Source: UBA710 sp051655145 (GTDB taxonomy: Bacteria > Bacillota_I > Bacilli_A > Mycoplasmatales > Metamycoplasmataceae). Taken from it: DNA of 21,133 nt. The translations under genes were made by a program, and so were the position numbers. Below are positions 20,301 through 21,133 of this stretch, piece after piece. Numbering within the stretch: the stretch's first letter is position 1; each line of letters begins with the position of its first letter. The DNA is taken from NCBI GenBank assembly GCA_051655145.1, contig JBOFZK010000038.1, forward strand, positions 1 to 21,133, read 5' to 3'. Under the pieces are notes generated by a model. The model made no database searches. It had not been told where the DNA came from and was given only the letters and a program-made list of their open reading frames with translations.

Positions 20301-21133
20301 AAACATTTACAATAAAAATAAAAGCTAAACAAGATTTTGTTTTAGATACTTCAGTTCCAAAACCTTTTACAGAAAAAATAACAACTGCCAAATATCCATT
20401 AAACATTAATAATAATGTCGTAATGTCTTTATTGATTCCAGACCCAATTAAATATGAAACTGCAGGAGAAGCTACTCCTCAAAATGGGAAAGCTTTTATA
20501 ACTAGCGATACTGATATTCAAATTCAATTTATAGAAGATAATGGAAATATAAGCAACACTCTTAAAGGAGAAGCTGCTTATACTAGACTAGTAAAAGAAT
20601 CTAATGGAAAATTAAGAATCAAAGTAACATTAAAAAGAAAATCTACAGAAGATAATTTCTTCTATAATGGAACAGATCTGAATTTATCACAATTACAAGA
20701 TTTATCAAATGGAGATAGAGTTTTAATTTCTTTAGTTCCAATTGATCCTAATTTTGTTTTAATAGGACCTTCTTCTTCAATAGCTAGCTGAATAGTTAAT
20801 CAATTAGAAATAGCTGCTCCTAATACAGATATTTTTAAAGATTTAAAAATAGTAACTAATGTTAATGGAAGCGATTCTATTTGAGACGGACAAGGAACTT
20901 TCTTTGTAGCAGTTAAAACTGGAAGCGGGAATCCTCCTGAAGATCTTTCAGATGAATTATTAAATCCAAATGATGCAGTTCCAGGACAAACTAAATTCCA
21001 CTTTGTTTATAGAGTTTGAGATATAAATAAAAAAGTAAGAGTTGATTGAACTCCTGATAAAACAAGAATTTCTAGTTTAAAAAATGGGGAAAAAGTTGAA
21101 TGACGTCTAAAATCACAAAGTGGAGAACCACTT
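8369..21133 (+). CDS. Giant tandem-repeat surface protein (3' end outside window)
   Basis: One open frame of exactly 4,255 codons with no TAA or TAG, still open at the window end; dozens of TGA codons are Trp. The N-terminus MIKKNKKKT plus a hydrophobic stretch (about 9-31, ending ALLLGS) is an export signal or N-terminal anchor. There is no lipobox, and no cysteine was seen in the hand translation. Residues 32-1180 are non-repetitive and beta-rich. Stretches near 355-418 and 455-505 end in ISGF and IKGF, like the repeats of the 1150 gene. Residues about 565-940 contain short Gly/Asp-turn strands suggestive of a propeller. From about residue 1182 a unit of about 500 residues repeats, each with four related modules of about 125 residues (separate entries). 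Composition is Asn, Thr, Ile and Lys rich. Family unknown. Size recalls the giant gliding proteins of M. mobile (Gli349, Gli521), but the neighbours differ. An elongated, surface-exposed adhesin or scaffold is my inference. Confidence 0.95.
11912..13423 (+). repeat. Giant-protein higher-order repeat, copy 1
   Basis: Four modules in order, each marked by a conserved Trp (TGA) codon: module 1 WYTQADF at 12119, module 2 FQWTTK at 12458, module 3 TWFNK at 12827, module 4 DWNTNF at 13298. Module 1 carries FSGNTKN, module 2 ends WNPPYLAVRI, module 3 has FKLKSRFKVKPG and module 4 has KFGNKDS and AFGS. The spacing between module anchors is 339-471 nt. Confidence 0.9.
13424..14920 (+). repeat. Giant-protein higher-order repeat, copy 2
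   Basis: Begins at VEPQI. Trp anchors are at 13643 (WFTKAEL), 13970 (FQWTTK), 14336 (WYSK) and 14792 (NWNSNL), in phase with copy 1 at +1524, +1512, +1509 and +1494 nt. FSG/LSG-N, SYLHVKEYYD, DVTP, FKLKAQF and KFGEKDS mark the module boundaries. This copy and copy 3 look the most alike by eye. Confidence 0.92.
14921..16423 (+). repeat. Giant-protein higher-order repeat, copy 3
   Basis: Trp anchors at 15143 (WFTKLEL), 15485 (FQWTTN), 15872 (WYSKADL) and 16298 (NWNDPF). Shared landmarks are FSGSTIAL, TYLHVKSYYD, IGWNPPYLAF, DVTPKNIKILINL and FKLQSRFIIKSG. The offset from copy 2 is 1,500 nt at the first anchor. Confidence 0.92.
16424..17908 (+). repeat. Giant-protein higher-order repeat, copy 4
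   Basis: Begins at VEPQL, exactly 3,000 nt after the equivalent VEPQI of copy 2. Anchors at 16643 (WFTKAELAT), 16967 (LQWTT), 17342 (WYSFTEL) and 17753 (YSWQP). The third and fourth modules are clearly diverged, and a Pro/Thr linker (PLPTPTPPSTP, 17447-17479) is inserted after IKARYALKAG. Confidence 0.88.
17909..19426 (+). repeat. Giant-protein higher-order repeat, copy 5 (diverged)
   Basis: GGNTKNL, then Trp anchors at 18152 (WFTLTEF), 18479 (LVWSIK) and 18824 (EWLLKD) keep the 1.5-kb phase (+1509, +1512, +1482 from copy 4). The fourth module keeps a DIYYTVDKGPTGTGNF core in place of AFGS. Sequence between anchors is much less conserved than in copies 1-4. Confidence 0.75.
19427..20900 (+). 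repeat. Possible copy 6 of the giant-protein repeat (very diverged)
   Basis: VEFHISN followed by EEELNKL and SWIKVG puts a Trp at 19673, 1,521 nt after the copy 5 anchor. KFEGYQGLGKTNL corresponds loosely to the FSG-N-T element. Later modules are hard to assign; VRIYYTD (about 20142) and IQIQFIED may be further strand motifs. A faint seventh start, with Trp at 21047 and VEWRLK, runs off the window. The right boundary is approximate. Confidence 0.45.

Noticed and set aside
8369..21133. A decayed pseudogene array of many short frames
   Set aside because: All fragments lie in one frame, separated only by TGA. No TAA or TAG interrupts, and the Trp positions are conserved between repeats, so the gene is intact under table 4.
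8369..21133. Orthologue of the M. mobile gliding proteins Gli349 or Gli521
   Set aside because: Size and repeats are suggestive, but in M. mobile the gli genes sit together in one operon, whereas this gene stands opposite P80-P60-hinT. I cannot see a sequence match by eye, so the call was not made.

Overview
The window reads as a Mollicutes (mycoplasma) chromosome. It is strongly AT-rich and intergenic spaces are tiny. Every large reading frame stays open only if TGA is read as Trp (translation table 4), and almost every Trp is TGA; I noticed a single in-frame TGG, at 493-495. A histidine-triad gene (hinT) lies directly downstream of, and overlaps, a lipoprotein gene and a large membrane-protein gene. 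This is the HinT-P60-P80 arrangement described in Mycoplasma hominis, which points to a hominis-group mycoplasma. I cannot name the species.

Layout. (1) 46-1114, plus strand: a tight run of rpoE (RNA polymerase delta-like HARE-HTH protein), an unrecognised two-helix membrane protein, and tsaE (P-loop ATPase of tRNA t6A synthesis). The genes are 3 nt apart or overlapping. (2) 1150-2979, plus: a surface protein starting at GTG, with four diverged repeats resembling the mycoplasma lipoprotein-associated domain, one C-terminal membrane helix and an acidic cytoplasmic tail. (3) 2991-8075, minus: the P80-like, P60-like and hinT genes, transcribed in that order with 1-nt and 17-nt overlaps. (4) 8076-8368: a divergent, AT-rich intergenic region holding a good plus-strand promoter, a hairpin and a strong Shine-Dalgarno. 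(5) 8369 to the window end, plus: one uninterrupted frame of at least 4,255 codons encoding a giant surface protein. It has an N-terminal membrane anchor or signal and about 1,180 non-repeat residues. A tandem array follows in which a unit of about 500 residues (1.5 kb) recurs at least five times, with a sixth faint copy. Each unit is built from four related modules of about 125 residues.

How it fits together. The first block is housekeeping (transcription, tRNA modification). From 1150 onward the window is a surface locus: four of the five genes encode exported or membrane-anchored proteins, with HinT as the one cytosolic nucleotide hydrolase or transferase. The giant gene shares a divergent control region with the P80-P60-hinT operon, so coordinated regulation is possible but not shown. 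No tRNA, rRNA, CRISPR array, transposase or phage gene was seen.
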